DNA of 28,693 nucleotides from JBDNJM01 sp041687755 (lineage in GTDB: Bacteria > Planctomycetota > UBA1135 > GCA-002686595), in contig JBDNJM010000043.1 in NCBI GenBank assembly GCA_041687755.1, positions 1-28,693 on the forward strand, written 5' to 3'. The notes beneath the pieces were generated by a model that was given only the letters and a program-made list of their open reading frames with translations, searched no databases and was not told the origin of the DNA. Below, piece after piece: positions 1 to 8,462 of the stretch (position 1 is its first letter; every line of letters begins with the position of its first letter). Made by a program: the position numbers and the translations under genes.

Positions 1-450
1 AGGCGATCCGGCCCAGCGTCGAGATGCCGGCCCACGACTCGGCGGATGATCCTGCCGACCGTTCGCCAGGTCGTGCGCATCAGCTTGGTGACCGCGGTCT
101 TGCTGGATTGCTGGGCCAGATAGGCGACACGCTCCTCGAAAGCGTGGGTGAAGTTGGCGCCGGCGGCCGCCCAGCTCACCTTCCCCGTCTTGACAGCCTT
201 GCAGTTGGGGCAGTTCACCCGAGCGATCCGGAATCTCAGGTGCACCATCATTCCGAAGGCGTCCAGGTGGCGCCAGCGACGCTCTCGATGGTCGTGGGTT
301 CCAGAGACCTTCGTCCCGCACTCCGAGCAGCGGGGTTTGCCCCGTGGGCGGGCAACGTCAACCACAAGCCCCTGGGGCTCGAAGTTCAGCCGGGCGATCG
401 AGACTCCTTGGACGCAGAATGAGGTGGCGAAGTAGCGTGGTGGCGCGCAT
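1..450 (-). pseudogene. ISL3-family transposase, 5' part only, apparent frameshift
   Basis: Reading the minus strand from about 416 to 1 gives an uninterrupted peptide with the ISL3 transposase N-terminal plan. It has a two-pair zinc finger (RCSECG, then NCPNC about 35 residues later) with the RRWRHLD block between the pairs. A helix-turn-helix segment follows (KTAVTKLM, then TWRTVGRIIRRVV). The frame continues past base 1, so the catalytic DDE part lies outside the window. This frame has no good start. The family-like start MRATTLLRHL is read from the ATG at 450 in the next frame, so a one-base shift is needed near 418-414. It may be a real mutation (a dead copy) or a sequencing error. An alternative is a non-ATG start in the second frame. 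Family assignment is confident; function is doubtful. Confidence 0.8.
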
Positions 451-561
451 GGCGGGGATCCGGGGGTTGGATGTTAGAGACCCACATCCTGGCGTCATTG
501 CCGTGCGCAACCCAGCGCGCCTGCTGAAACGGCTCCCCGGCCCACTTGTTCGCCTGCTACC

Positions 562-1494
562 TCACGAACTCGCCCCCAGGGCACCCACTAAAGGGGCAGG
601 AGAGCCTCCTTCTCCACCCCGGCGGGCCTCGTGAGCCCCACGACCACGACCACGACCACGGGAGACACGCTGACACTGCAGATCGACTGCAAGAGCCAGC
701 TGTTCGACGCCGACAACCGGCTCAATCACCCACTTGCCGTCGGGGCCGGCGATGCAGCTGCCGCCGTTCATCAACAGCTGATCGTCGGACTCGATCCAGT
801 CGTCGCGACCAGGGAAGTCAGCGGGAACGTCGGCGCCTCGCAGTAGACCGCACACGGACAGGCAGAACGAACGCCCCTCGCGCGCCAGCGCCGGCGTGAG
901 CGACTCCGTATTGTGCAGGCCGCCTGGCCAACAAGCCACGTGCAGATCTTCACCCTGGGCGTACATTGCCGCGCGCGCGAGCGGCATCCAGTTCTCCCAG
1001 CAATTGAGCGTGCCGACGGTGAACTCGCCGATCGAATGCGTGACGAGGCCCGCGCCGTCCCCGATGCCCCAGACGAGGCGCTCCTCGTAGGTCGGCATCA
1101 ACTTGCGGTGGGTCGAGGCGATGTCCCCGGTGGACAGAATCGTCGCCGCCGTGCAGAACAGGCTCTTGCCGCGCAGAGCATCTCGCTCGATCAGTCCCAT
1201 CGACACGGCGATGTTCTCGCGCGCCGCCGCCTCGCGCACGGGGTCGAGATGGCCCGCACGGACGTCGACGGCGGCCTCGATGTAGCGCGCGTGAATGCGC
1301 TTCTGCAGCGGGGACTCGAAGCGCGCGCCGTCGGTCGCCGACAGCCAGGCGGGGTACCCGGGCACCAGCGCTTCGGGCAGCGCCACGAGCCCGCAGCCCG
1401 CGGCCGCCGCCTCGTCGATGCGGGCGACGACCTTGGCGAGGGTGGCCTCGCGGTCGAGCAGGACGGGGGCGATCTGGGCGAGGGCGACCTTCAT
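562..1494 (-). CDS. Carbon-nitrogen hydrolase (nitrilase superfamily), C-terminus probably replaced
   Basis: A nitrilase-fold hydrolase that would cleave a nitrile or amide C-N bond in the cytoplasm. The catalytic triad is visible: Glu41 in LPEALVPGYP, Lys131 in HRKLMPTYEE and Cys165 in LNCWENWMP. The C-W-E-N-W context and total length resemble aliphatic or aryl nitrilases rather than beta-ureidopropionase types. The final family-like stretch is around PDGKWVIEPVV and AVDLQCQRVSR. After that a run of Arg-Gly codons (about 640-665) and a tail leading into the candidate IS end replace the expected C-terminal segment, and the stop at 562-564 lies inside that element. The enzyme may therefore be a truncated, possibly inactive remnant although its catalytic residues are intact. 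Substrate cannot be read from sequence. The ATG at 1492-1494 begins the canonical MKVALAQIAP strand. Confidence 0.8.
   Translation of the reverse strand: MKVALAQIAPVLLDREATLAKVVARIDEAAAAGCGLVALPEALVPGYPAWLSATDGARFESPLQKRIHARYIEAAVDVRAGHLDPVREAAARENIAVSMGLIERDALRGKSLFCTAATILSTGDIASTHRKLMPTYEERLVWGIGDGAGLVTHSIGEFTVGTLNCWENWMPLARAAMYAQGEDLHVACWPGGLHNTESLTPALAREGRSFCLSVCGLLRGADVPADFPGRDDWIESDDQLLMNGGSCIAGPDGKWVIEPVVGVEQLALAVDLQCQRVSRGRGRGRGAHEARRGGEGGSPAPLVGALGASS
579..606 (-). repeat. Candidate terminal end of the ISL3-like element
   Basis: Read on the minus strand from 606 inward, the sequence begins GGCTCTCCTGCCCC. This resembles the GGCTCTT-type ends of many ISL3 elements and lies about 130 bp upstream of the transposase start, a plausible distance. 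The partner end and the target duplication are outside the window, so the boundary is a guess. It coincides with the place where the neighbouring nitrilase loses resemblance to its family. Confidence 0.35.
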
Positions 1495-1690
1495 GACTGT
1501 GGCTCGTGCTGGGAGTGCGACTCGAGGTGCCTGGATCTGGCACAGCGTTGCGACCGACGGGGAGATCGTTGAGCGGCCTCGCGGAGGGGTGTTGCCGAGC
1601 AGGCTCCCCCCCCTCCAGCGCCCAAGGGCACTGGGTCGGTCGAAGAATGAGCGCTGCCTCGTCCCGGCCGCGCAAGTATTGCAAGGCCGC

Positions 1691-2113
1691 TTAGGCCGGG
1701 TAGAACCCGCCCGATAACTCCAGCGCCGTGACCAGCACCGAAGCGGCCGCGTAGAACACGAGCGGAACGAGGGCCGCCTTCACGTGCGGGCGACTCTTGC
1801 CGATCATCGCGAAGATCAAGGCGCCTGCGGAAACCAAGGCGATCGGGACGATCGTCATCAACAGCACGACGGCGAACTGGCGCGCGGCGAGGCCGTTGGG
1901 CTCATCGAACGCCGCGCCGAGGGACGGGACGACGCTCGCGACGGCGAAGCACAGCGCAACGCCGAGCACCACGCCCGAGGTCAGGGCCAGGAAGGAGCCG
2001 CTGATGCCCAACAGCAGGTAGGAAAGCTGCGGCATCGCTCGCTGGTGCGCGCGCCACGCGACGAAGCTGGCGGCGAGGCCGCACAGGGCGCTGAAGGCGA
2101 ACACGAAGGGCAT
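1691..2113 (-). CDS. Small integral membrane protein, unknown function
   Basis: A 140-residue protein made mostly of hydrophobic stretches. Four probable membrane segments are visible, around residues 1-20, 32-60, 80-105 and 115-135, joined by short charged loops (AWRAHQRA, MIGKSRPHVK). It belongs to no family I recognise. It lies 51 bases downstream of the DUF429-ATL gene on the same strand and could share its transcript. The 196 bases between it and the nitrilase show nothing distinctive. Coding is supported by the hydrophobic pattern and the absence of a better frame; function is unknown. Confidence 0.6.
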   Translation of the reverse strand: MPFVFAFSALCGLAASFVAWRAHQRAMPQLSYLLLGISGSFLALTSGVVLGVALCFAVASVVPSLGAAFDEPNGLAARQFAVVLLMTIVPIALVSAGALIFAMIGKSRPHVKAALVPLVFYAAASVLVTALELSGGFYPA

Positions 2114-2164
2114 GGGTGGACTTCTAGGGAGGTGCGGCGGCGGCAGCAGGGCGGTCGGCTGCGC

Positions 2165-3334
2165 TCAGGGTCGCCAGCGGTAGCGCTCGAGCTTCAGCCT
2201 ACCCGAGTCGCTGACTTTGACGCCTTCGGTGCGCAGGCGGCGAATCTGGCGAGCGGTGCCGTCCCCCACCGTGCAGCCCACGCGGCCCGCGGCGTTCACG
2301 ACGCGCCACCAGGGCAGCGGTCCGTCCGCGGGCAGGCTGCCCATGACCTTGCCGACCAGCCGCGCGCGGCGCGGGAGGCCGGCCTCGTCGGCGACCTGGC
2401 CAAAGGTCGCCACGCTGCCGGACGGGATGGAGTCCACGACGCTGAGAATGCGCTCGCGCTTGGGATCGCGCACCGGCGCCTTGGTCGAACGCGAGGAACG
2501 CATGCCGGCCCGCGGGGATCCCATCGGCGGCGGAACGGGCTGCAGGACGCTCACGCGCTCCGCTCGAGCGGCCCTGCGTCCCGCACCCCGGGCCTGTGCG
2601 AGGCTGGCGATTCGCATCGGCCGGCCCGCAGCATCTTTGGGGGCCTTCGAGCAGGTCGTCGGCAGCACAAGCGCCGTCCCCGCGGCCAGGTCCGCGGCGA
2701 CCTGCACGAGCACGAGCGCGTCCACGAAGTCGTCGAGCGCCGCTACCTTGCGCAGGTGGGCCCCGGCGGCGCGCTCGAAGGCCGCGCGCGGCTCGTGCAG
2801 CGCGGCGCAGCGCTCCAGCACCGCCAGGCGCTGCTCAGCGCCCGCCGGCATGCTCTTTTTGTCGGGGCAGGGAGCCCCCGCCCCAGCCGTGAAGGCCAGC
2901 TCTGGGTGTGCCTCGACGAGCGGCGCGCGCGGGCGCGCCGCTAGGACCTCGTCCACCTCGCGCAGCTTCGGGAACAGGTAGAACGACTGCTTCGAGAGCC
3001 CGAACTTGCGCAGCTCGTCGTACTCCAGGCCCGGCTCGAGCATCCAGCGAGACGGCGGAGCGAAAATCGAAGCGCGCCGGCTTCCGAGCAAGACCCGCGC
3101 CTCGCGGTCGCACTCACGGAGCTCAACGCGCTCAGAATCCGGCAGCCCGATCGGCATATCGATCGCGACGTGGCGCAGGGCTGGGCCGCCGAGCGGGCGA
3201 CGCTCGAACAGCTCCGCCAGTGCATCGACGACATGCAGCTCGAGCCGCCCGTCCGGTTCGCGCACCGCCACCGCCCAGCCGCCGCGGCAGCCGTCGACGC
3301 CCGCGATCCGCGGCAGCTCGGCCCTCGTCGTCAT
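2165..3334 (-). CDS. DUF429 domain fused to an alkyltransferase-like (ATL) DNA-binding domain
   Basis: A 389-residue two-domain protein. Residues 1 to about 225 match the DUF429 fold, a predicted RNase H-like nuclease family: IAGVDGCRGGW at the start, DMPIGLP near 59, EAHPELAF at 141-148 and DDFVDALVLV at 201-210, supplying conserved acidic residues. A low-complexity Arg/Ser/Pro linker (about 230-290) leads to an MGMT-type domain (about 292-389) with the helix-turn-helix region VATFGQVADEAGLP and an arginine-finger-like RARLVGKVM. The methyl-acceptor motif PCHRV reads PWWRV (341-345), so the acceptor cysteine is a tryptophan. This is the hallmark of ATL proteins, which bind O6-alkylguanine and flag it for excision repair. 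The start at 3334 lies four bases after the upstream stop, implying coupling; a longer frame to 3391 would overlap that gene. The nuclease role is inferred. Confidence 0.85.
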   Translation of the reverse strand: MTTRAELPRIAGVDGCRGGWAVAVREPDGRLELHVVDALAELFERRPLGGPALRHVAIDMPIGLPDSERVELRECDREARVLLGSRRASIFAPPSRWMLEPGLEYDELRKFGLSKQSFYLFPKLREVDEVLAARPRAPLVEAHPELAFTAGAGAPCPDKKSMPAGAEQRLAVLERCAALHEPRAAFERAAGAHLRKVAALDDFVDALVLVQVAADLAAGTALVLPTTCSKAPKDAAGRPMRIASLAQARGAGRRAARAERVSVLQPVPPPMGSPRAGMRSSRSTKAPVRDPKRERILSVVDSIPSGSVATFGQVADEAGLPRRARLVGKVMGSLPADGPLPWWRVVNAAGRVGCTVGDGTARQIRRLRTEGVKVSDSGRLKLERYRWRP

Positions 3335-3338
3335 CGAC

Positions 3339-5114
3339 CTACAGCCGCTCGAGCGCGGCCAGCAACGCGAGCGACACGCGCAACCCGCCACTCGCCGGAT
3401 TGGCGCCAGCGCTCGCGGGCCGGGTCGGCAGCAGCTCGTACTCGGCCCCGTAGGCCCGCACCGTCGAGCGCAGCACGACGGCCAACCGCCCGCGCAGCAC
3501 GTCGCGGTCCAGACCGAGCCGCTCGTCCAGCGCCAGGCCCAGCCCCTCGATCAGGTTCGCGGGCGCCCCGGGTACGTCGCCAACCTCCAGCTTGAGCTTG
3601 GGGTCCCAGCGGTGATGGCTGACGTCCACCCAGGCGCCGGCCGAGTCCTGCTCGCCCTTCCAGTGCCCGCGCACGGCCATGTCGAGCAGCTCCGCGATTT
3701 GCGATGCCTCTTTGCTGTGCAGCTCCGCGACCTGCAGCAGCACGCCCCAGCCGCGCACTTGATCCGCCGCGACGAAACCGCCGTGCTGCAGCGTCTGCCG
3801 CCAGATCGGTGCCAGGTAGCGATAGCCCGAGAGCGCGAGTCGCCCGAAGTACTCGTCGCCCTCCAGCGCCAGCGCCATCGTCGCCGAGCGCGCGCCGTAG
3901 TGCCCGTAGTCGTCGTCGAGGCCGGGATCGATCGAGTACCACACGCCGCCCCACACGTGCAGGAACTCGAACTCGCTCAGCGCACCACGCGCGACCGCGA
4001 TCCAGTCGGGGCGTTCGAACACGACACCAGCGCGCACGAGCTCGGTCGGCACGTCGAGCCGCCGCAGGCTCGCCGTTCGGCCGCTCATGCGCTGCTCCCC
4101 GGGGATCAACACTCCTGCGATCTCGCCGGTGGGCAGGACGGCGTTGTCGCTGAGGAACTGCGCGAGCCCACGCGCGCGCTCTTCCGCGCGCTCGCGCTGG
4201 CTCAGCGGCCCGCGCAGCGTCACATCCAGCAGGAAGCGCAGCGTCCGCGCGACCTCGAACGCGCGCTCGGGCACTGGCGCATCGCGAATCGGATCCCACT
4301 GCACGGGAATGTCCGTCCCTTCGATGAAGCCAGATTCAAAGAAGTCGTCGAGATGCGCGACCAGCGCCACGGTGTCGCGCTCGCGGCCGAACAGCGCGTG
4401 CAACTCGAGCAGCAGCTCGAACAAGGGGTGCACGCCGCCGGGCGTCCCGGCGCCCAGGGACTTGCCCGTGACCGCGTCAAACCCCTGCACCGCGAACGAG
4501 GTCGGGCGCTCGCCGAGATCGTCCAAGGAGGCGGCGAGCCAGCTGTCGACCACGCCGTCGACGAAGGCGAGCGCCTCGACGCGCAGGTCCTCCGCCGCGA
4601 CGCGCGGCAGCGCGGCCGTCGCGCTCACGTCGTCGAACTCGGCGCCCTCGGGCCCCGCCTTCAGCATCAGGACGAAGCGCGGCACCCACCCCTCGGTGAG
4701 CGCGGCCAATTGCGCGGCAGGCACCTCAAGGCGCATCCAGTCCTCGGACTCGAACGGGAAGCTCGCGGAATCGCCCGAGGCGTTGCTCAGGACCAGCGCA
4801 CCGCTGCCGCGCACGTTCGCGGCCATTTGCAGCGTCGCCACCGCCTCCCGACCGAGCCCGACCGGCTGCGTCAGGCTTCCGGCCCGGCCCAGCCGGAGCA
4901 CGTGGCCTCCGTTCGGGCCCTCGACGAGCGTTGCTCCGGAACCGCGCCAGTAGGGCACTCCGGTACCCAGCCGTTGATCGGCGTCGGGAAAGAACGGCAG
5001 CTCAAAGCCCCCTCCGTCGATCAGAGGAATGCGCAGCTCACGCGCGCTTTCGAGATCGGGAGGCGACTGGCACGACCCGGCGAGGCCGGCCAACAAGCAC
5101 GGGAGAAGCAGCAT
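3339..5114 (-). CDS. Large lipoprotein-like exported protein, unknown function
   Basis: A 591-residue protein beginning with a hydrophobic signal (MLLLPCLLAGLAGSC). Its cysteine could be lipidated, although the residues before it fit a lipobox only loosely. Residues 25-170 look beta-rich (for example HVLRLGRAGSL, VLSNASGDSASF). The remainder is mainly helical with many Trp, Tyr and His (WGGVWYSIDPGLDDDYGHYG, WVDVSHHRWDPKLKLEVG). That pattern resembles an alpha/alpha-toroid glycan-acting enzyme, but I cannot assign a family. The chosen ATG leaves 34 bases to the possible divergent start at 5149; a longer reading from 5159 would overlap that gene. The stop is four bases before the DUF429-ATL start, so the two are probably co-transcribed. 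Confidence 0.7.
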   Translation of the reverse strand: MLLLPCLLAGLAGSCQSPPDLESARELRIPLIDGGGFELPFFPDADQRLGTGVPYWRGSGATLVEGPNGGHVLRLGRAGSLTQPVGLGREAVATLQMAANVRGSGALVLSNASGDSASFPFESEDWMRLEVPAAQLAALTEGWVPRFVLMLKAGPEGAEFDDVSATAALPRVAAEDLRVEALAFVDGVVDSWLAASLDDLGERPTSFAVQGFDAVTGKSLGAGTPGGVHPLFELLLELHALFGRERDTVALVAHLDDFFESGFIEGTDIPVQWDPIRDAPVPERAFEVARTLRFLLDVTLRGPLSQRERAEERARGLAQFLSDNAVLPTGEIAGVLIPGEQRMSGRTASLRRLDVPTELVRAGVVFERPDWIAVARGALSEFEFLHVWGGVWYSIDPGLDDDYGHYGARSATMALALEGDEYFGRLALSGYRYLAPIWRQTLQHGGFVAADQVRGWGVLLQVAELHSKEASQIAELLDMAVRGHWKGEQDSAGAWVDVSHHRWDPKLKLEVGDVPGAPANLIEGLGLALDERLGLDRDVLRGRLAVVLRSTVRAYGAEYELLPTRPASAGANPASGGLRVSLALLAALERL

Positions 5115-5157
5115 CAAGATGCGTCCAAGCCTAGCGGATCCGGGCACAATGCAGAGC

Positions 5158-7389
5158 ATGACCCTCGTCGCCCTGATGCTCTGCGCGTGCGCCGCTCCGG
5201 CGGCCCCCTTTCAGGACGCAGCACCGGCTGCGAGGCTGGACGAGGCCCCCCGAAGGACTCTACAGGCGCCCCTGCGGACGCTGCTGACGCGGCGCGAGCT
5301 GCCGATCTCCCCGGGGCTGCGCGGCGCGCTGGCTTTCGATGTCGAAGGCCAGCCCGGCGGCCCGGTCGAGCTGCTCGTGACCCGCGACGACCCAGGCGGA
5401 CTGGGCGTCTTGAGCGAGCTGGGCCGTGGTCTCGACGAAACCGGCCGCGTGCGCTGGATCGAGATCGACGGGTACGCCCTGGGCCCCGCCCGCGTGGACC
5501 ATCGTCGCGTCGCCGTCGCCGGCAGGTCTTCGAACCTCTTGCAGCTCGTCGACTTTGATGCGACGCCGCCCGCCGTCCTGCACGAGCTGGAACTCGTCGC
5601 CCACCCGCGCGCGCTCGCCGCCAATTCGAACGGGCGGGTCGCCGTCGCCGACGATGCCGGACGCCTGCGCTTCTTCGAGAGCACCGCTGAGGACTTCGCC
5701 GAGGTCGAGCAGGCCGAACTCGCGCTCGCCGACGCGCTGCCCGTCTGCGCCAGCTTCCTCGGCACCTCCGATTGGATCGCCGTCGGCGGTCAGGCGGGCC
5801 CGGGCATCGAGTTGTTCGACCTGGCCCTCGACGCCGGCACAGGAGAGGGCTCCGGCGAGGACCCCAAACAACCGCTGCGCAGCAGGTTCCTGTCCACGCC
5901 CGGGATCCCCCGCGACCTGCTCGCCTTCGACTTCGATGCGGACGGTGACCTCGAGTTGATCGCCGTCGGCGGCGACCGCGCGGCGTACGTGTTCGGAGCC
6001 GACGCGCCCGGGGGACTGGGCGGGCTCCTGAAATTCTCCGGGGAACCGCTGGTGCTCGCCGGCGCCGCGTTGCCGATCGGCCTGGGCTCCGGCGACGTGA
6101 ACGGCGACGGCGCGCCTGAACTGATCGCTGCCTACCACGGCGCCCAAGTCGTCAGTGTCTCGGGCGGCTTCGGCTCGCGCGGCCCCACCACCGATGCCTC
6201 GTACTACACCGGCTCCTCCCCCTGGGGCAGCGCCGTGGCGGACTTCGATGGCGATGGCATCGACGACCTCGCCGTCGTCAACCCACCGAGCGGCGCCGTT
6301 TCGCTGTTCTTCGGCACGCCGGGGGGCCTGGAGCACCCCGAGAACACGCCCGCCATCGCCGCCCCGCACTCGATGGCCGCCGGCGACCTCGACGGCGACG
6401 GGCGGCCCGAGTTCGCCCTGCTGTCCGGTCTCGACGACCAGCTCGTGCTGCTCTCCGCCGACGCGGACGGCAAGCTGCAGACGCTGGGCCGCACGCCCGT
6501 GCCGCCCGCCGCCGATGCGCTGTGCTTCGCCGACGTGGACGGCGACGGGCACGAGGACCTCGCATTCGTCGCCGCTGACCCCGCCGGGTCAAGCGTGCAC
6601 TTCGCCCGCGGCGACGGCACGGGCCGCCTGACGCCGACGACCACACCCCCGCCGCGCCTGCCGGGCCGCGCGGTCGACATGATCGCGGCCGACCTCGACG
6701 GCGACGGCAGTCCGGAGCTAATCGTGTCCGACGCGAGCCGCGGGCTGCTGCTCGTACTCGCCGGATCGGCGGCCGGGCTGCGGCAGGTCGCCGAGCTGCA
6801 GGTCGGCGCCGGCGCTGGCGCGCTGTGCGTCGTGCTCGGGGCTGGGGCTAAGCCGATCGGGCTCGCGGCCGCGATCGACGACCCCGGCGGCCGCTTCGGC
6901 GTGCGCCTGGTCGAAATCGGCACGAGTGGCGCCCTGCGCGCGGTCGGTTTTCTGGGGCTGCGCCTGCCGCCCGAGGACGTGGCCACCGCCGACGTGAACG
7001 GCGACGGGGCGCCCGACATCGTCGTGCTCCAGCGCGGGCCGAACGACAACGCCCCGGGCCGCGTCGTCGTCGCGCTCAACCCCGTCGCCGGCGACGATTG
7101 GACCCTGGGCGAAGAGCTCCCCACCGGCCCCAAGCCCTTTCACCTCGCCGCCGGCGACGTGGACGGCGACGGCTTCGCCGAGGTCTTCGCTAGCAGCCAG
7201 TACGGCCACGCCGTGCGCGGCTGGCGCGGCAGCGCGCGCGCGGGACGCCCGCTGCGGCCGGGCTACGACCTGGGCGCCGGCCGCGGCTGCATGGCGCTCG
7301 AGCTGGTCGATCTCGAAGGCGACGGCGACCTCGACCTCGTGGTCGGCAACAACCACTCGGCCGACGTCAGCGTGCTGCGCGCGCAGTAG
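5158..7389 (+). CDS. Secreted FG-GAP/VCBS repeat protein (predicted beta-propeller)
   Basis: A 743-residue protein with an N-terminal hydrophobic export signal (MTLVALMLCACAAPAAP). Nine DxDxDG-like calcium-loop motifs are spread from about residue 258 to 718: DFDADGDLE, DVNGDGAPE, DFDGDGIDD, DLDGDGRPE, DVDGDGHED, DLDGDGSPE, DVNGDGAPD, DVDGDGFAE and DLEGDGDLD. Each is followed by a hydrophobic strand, the FG-GAP/VCBS pattern of integrin-like propellers. Such proteins usually act outside the cell in adhesion, polymer binding or as part of larger surface complexes; the role here is inferred. The first ~250 residues lack the calcium motif but contain strand-rich sequence. A start three codons upstream (5149) is equally possible. 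It diverges from the lipoprotein-like gene with almost no spacer. Confidence 0.88.
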   Translation: MTLVALMLCACAAPAAPFQDAAPAARLDEAPRRTLQAPLRTLLTRRELPISPGLRGALAFDVEGQPGGPVELLVTRDDPGGLGVLSELGRGLDETGRVRWIEIDGYALGPARVDHRRVAVAGRSSNLLQLVDFDATPPAVLHELELVAHPRALAANSNGRVAVADDAGRLRFFESTAEDFAEVEQAELALADALPVCASFLGTSDWIAVGGQAGPGIELFDLALDAGTGEGSGEDPKQPLRSRFLSTPGIPRDLLAFDFDADGDLELIAVGGDRAAYVFGADAPGGLGGLLKFSGEPLVLAGAALPIGLGSGDVNGDGAPELIAAYHGAQVVSVSGGFGSRGPTTDASYYTGSSPWGSAVADFDGDGIDDLAVVNPPSGAVSLFFGTPGGLEHPENTPAIAAPHSMAAGDLDGDGRPEFALLSGLDDQLVLLSADADGKLQTLGRTPVPPAADALCFADVDGDGHEDLAFVAADPAGSSVHFARGDGTGRLTPTTTPPPRLPGRAVDMIAADLDGDGSPELIVSDASRGLLLVLAGSAAGLRQVAELQVGAGAGALCVVLGAGAKPIGLAAAIDDPGGRFGVRLVEIGTSGALRAVGFLGLRLPPEDVATADVNGDGAPDIVVLQRGPNDNAPGRVVVALNPVAGDDWTLGEELPTGPKPFHLAAGDVDGDGFAEVFASSQYGHAVRGWRGSARAGRPLRPGYDLGAGRGCMALELVDLEGDGDLDLVVGNNHSADVSVLRAQ

Positions 7390-7467
7390 CGCGCGGTTTT
7401 TCCGAGCGCGTGCTGTAGCTCGCGGTTACTCCGTCCCCGTGCTGCAGCTCGCGAGGGCTACGCTCAG
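7381..7467. repeat. Three degenerate 29-bp tandem repeats
   Basis: Units begin at 7381, 7410 and 7439. The clearest shared core is GTGCTGTAGCTCGCG at 7410-7424, repeated with one change at 7439-7453. The first unit is more diverged and contains the stop of the FG-GAP gene. The array fills the space between that gene and the convergent pirin gene. There are no spacers between units, so it is not a CRISPR array. Confidence 0.55.
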
Positions 7468-8162
7468 GCGAGGTCGAAGACGACAAAGTCCGCCAGCTCG
7501 AAGCCCTCGAACTCCAGGCGCGCCTCGTCCTCGATCGCAGCGCCGTCGCCCGGCTCAAGTACCTGTCCGTTGAGCTTCACTCGCCCGCGCGCGTTGTGCA
7601 CGTAGGCCCCGCGGCCAGGCGCCAGTTCGACGCTCGCCGCTTGGCCGCCGTCGAGCCGCCCGACGTGCATGCGCGCGTCCGCTCGAATCGCAAGGGGTGC
7701 GTCCTCAGCCTCGGGCGCGACCACCAGGCGTATGGAGCCCTCCAGGTCGGCCTCCAGCAGCGGGAGCTGCCCGTAGCGCGGCTCGCCGCCCCGCTCTCGC
7801 GGCAGCACCCACATTTGCAGGAACTGCAGCTCTTCCGCGGCGGAGTCATTGAACTCCGAGTGCGTCACGCCAGTGCCCGCCGACATGATCTGCACCTCAC
7901 CGCGCGGCATGACCGAGCGGTTGCCCAGCGAGTCTTCGTGGGCGAGCGCGCCCTCGAGCACGTACGAGATGATCTCCATGTCCCGATGGCCATGGGTCGG
8001 GAAGCCCCCAGCGCCCGCGACGCGATCCTGGTTGACGACCCGCAGGTCCCGGAAGCCCATGCGCTCGGAGTTGTGGTAGCTCCCGAAGGAGAACGAGTGG
8101 TGGCTGTTTAGCCAGCCGTGGTCGGCGTGCCCGCGCTCGGCGGACCGGATCAAGTTCAGCAT
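7464..8162 (-). CDS. Pirin family protein
   Basis: A 232-residue bicupin of the pirin (YhhW-like) family. The metal-binding set is complete: His57 and His59 in FPTHGHRDMEII, and His101 and Glu103 in GTGVTHSEFN. The N-terminal GHADHGWLNSHHSFSFGSYHN and the MGFRDLRVVNQDRV block are family signatures. Bacterial pirins of this type can show quercetin 2,3-dioxygenase activity or act as redox-linked regulators; which applies here is unknown. The ATG at 8162 begins the conserved MLNLIRS. The frame stays open further upstream but without family-like sequence. The gene runs convergently towards the FG-GAP gene. Confidence 0.92.
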   Translation of the reverse strand: MLNLIRSAERGHADHGWLNSHHSFSFGSYHNSERMGFRDLRVVNQDRVAGAGGFPTHGHRDMEIISYVLEGALAHEDSLGNRSVMPRGEVQIMSAGTGVTHSEFNDSAAEELQFLQMWVLPRERGGEPRYGQLPLLEADLEGSIRLVVAPEAEDAPLAIRADARMHVGRLDGGQAASVELAPGRGAYVHNARGRVKLNGQVLEPGDGAAIEDEARLEFEGFELADFVVFDLA

Positions 8163-8462
8163 CGGAACCTCCAGTTTCGGGTTCGGTGGCAGTCTCGGGT
8201 TCAGGGGCGCGAACGCCCAGCGAATCGGCGTTCCGCCCCCCGGGCAGCACAGGCTCCACGAGCAACGTGTCCCAGGAGACGGTGCCCCAAGAGTACGGGG
8301 CCTCCCCCCGGTAGTGACCCGAGCCCGCAGCGCGGGCACCCGGCGTCCGGCCGCCGCGATTCTTCGCGATTTCCGCGAAGGATCCCCGGCCGCCAGGGCT
8401 AGCAGAGGATGATCCTGAACTCGCCCTCGACTCCGCCCCCCGGAATCCGACGCCTCCGCACC
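8163..8462. other. Intergenic region between divergent pirin and secreted-protein genes
   Basis: About 300 bases that should contain promoters for both directions. It is GC-rich. I see no convincing -10/-35 pair, no RNA gene and no conserved small ORF. A short GC-rich imperfect inverted repeat lies around 8345-8400. Confidence 0.4.

Noticed and set aside
2165..3391. Active O6-methylguanine methyltransferase
   Set aside because: The acceptor cysteine is replaced by tryptophan, so methyl transfer is not possible. The longer start at 3391 was also rejected because it overlaps the upstream gene.
3006..5558. 850-codon open frame on the plus strand opposite the lipoprotein-like gene
   Set aside because: Composition is Arg/Gln/His-rich with no domain. 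It is the mirror of real minus-strand genes in GC-rich DNA, as are 1784-2944, 9641-11536, 13059-14345 and 19017-20597.
7381..7467. Possible CRISPR array
   Set aside because: The 29-bp units are directly adjacent, degenerate and without spacers, and there are no cas genes.
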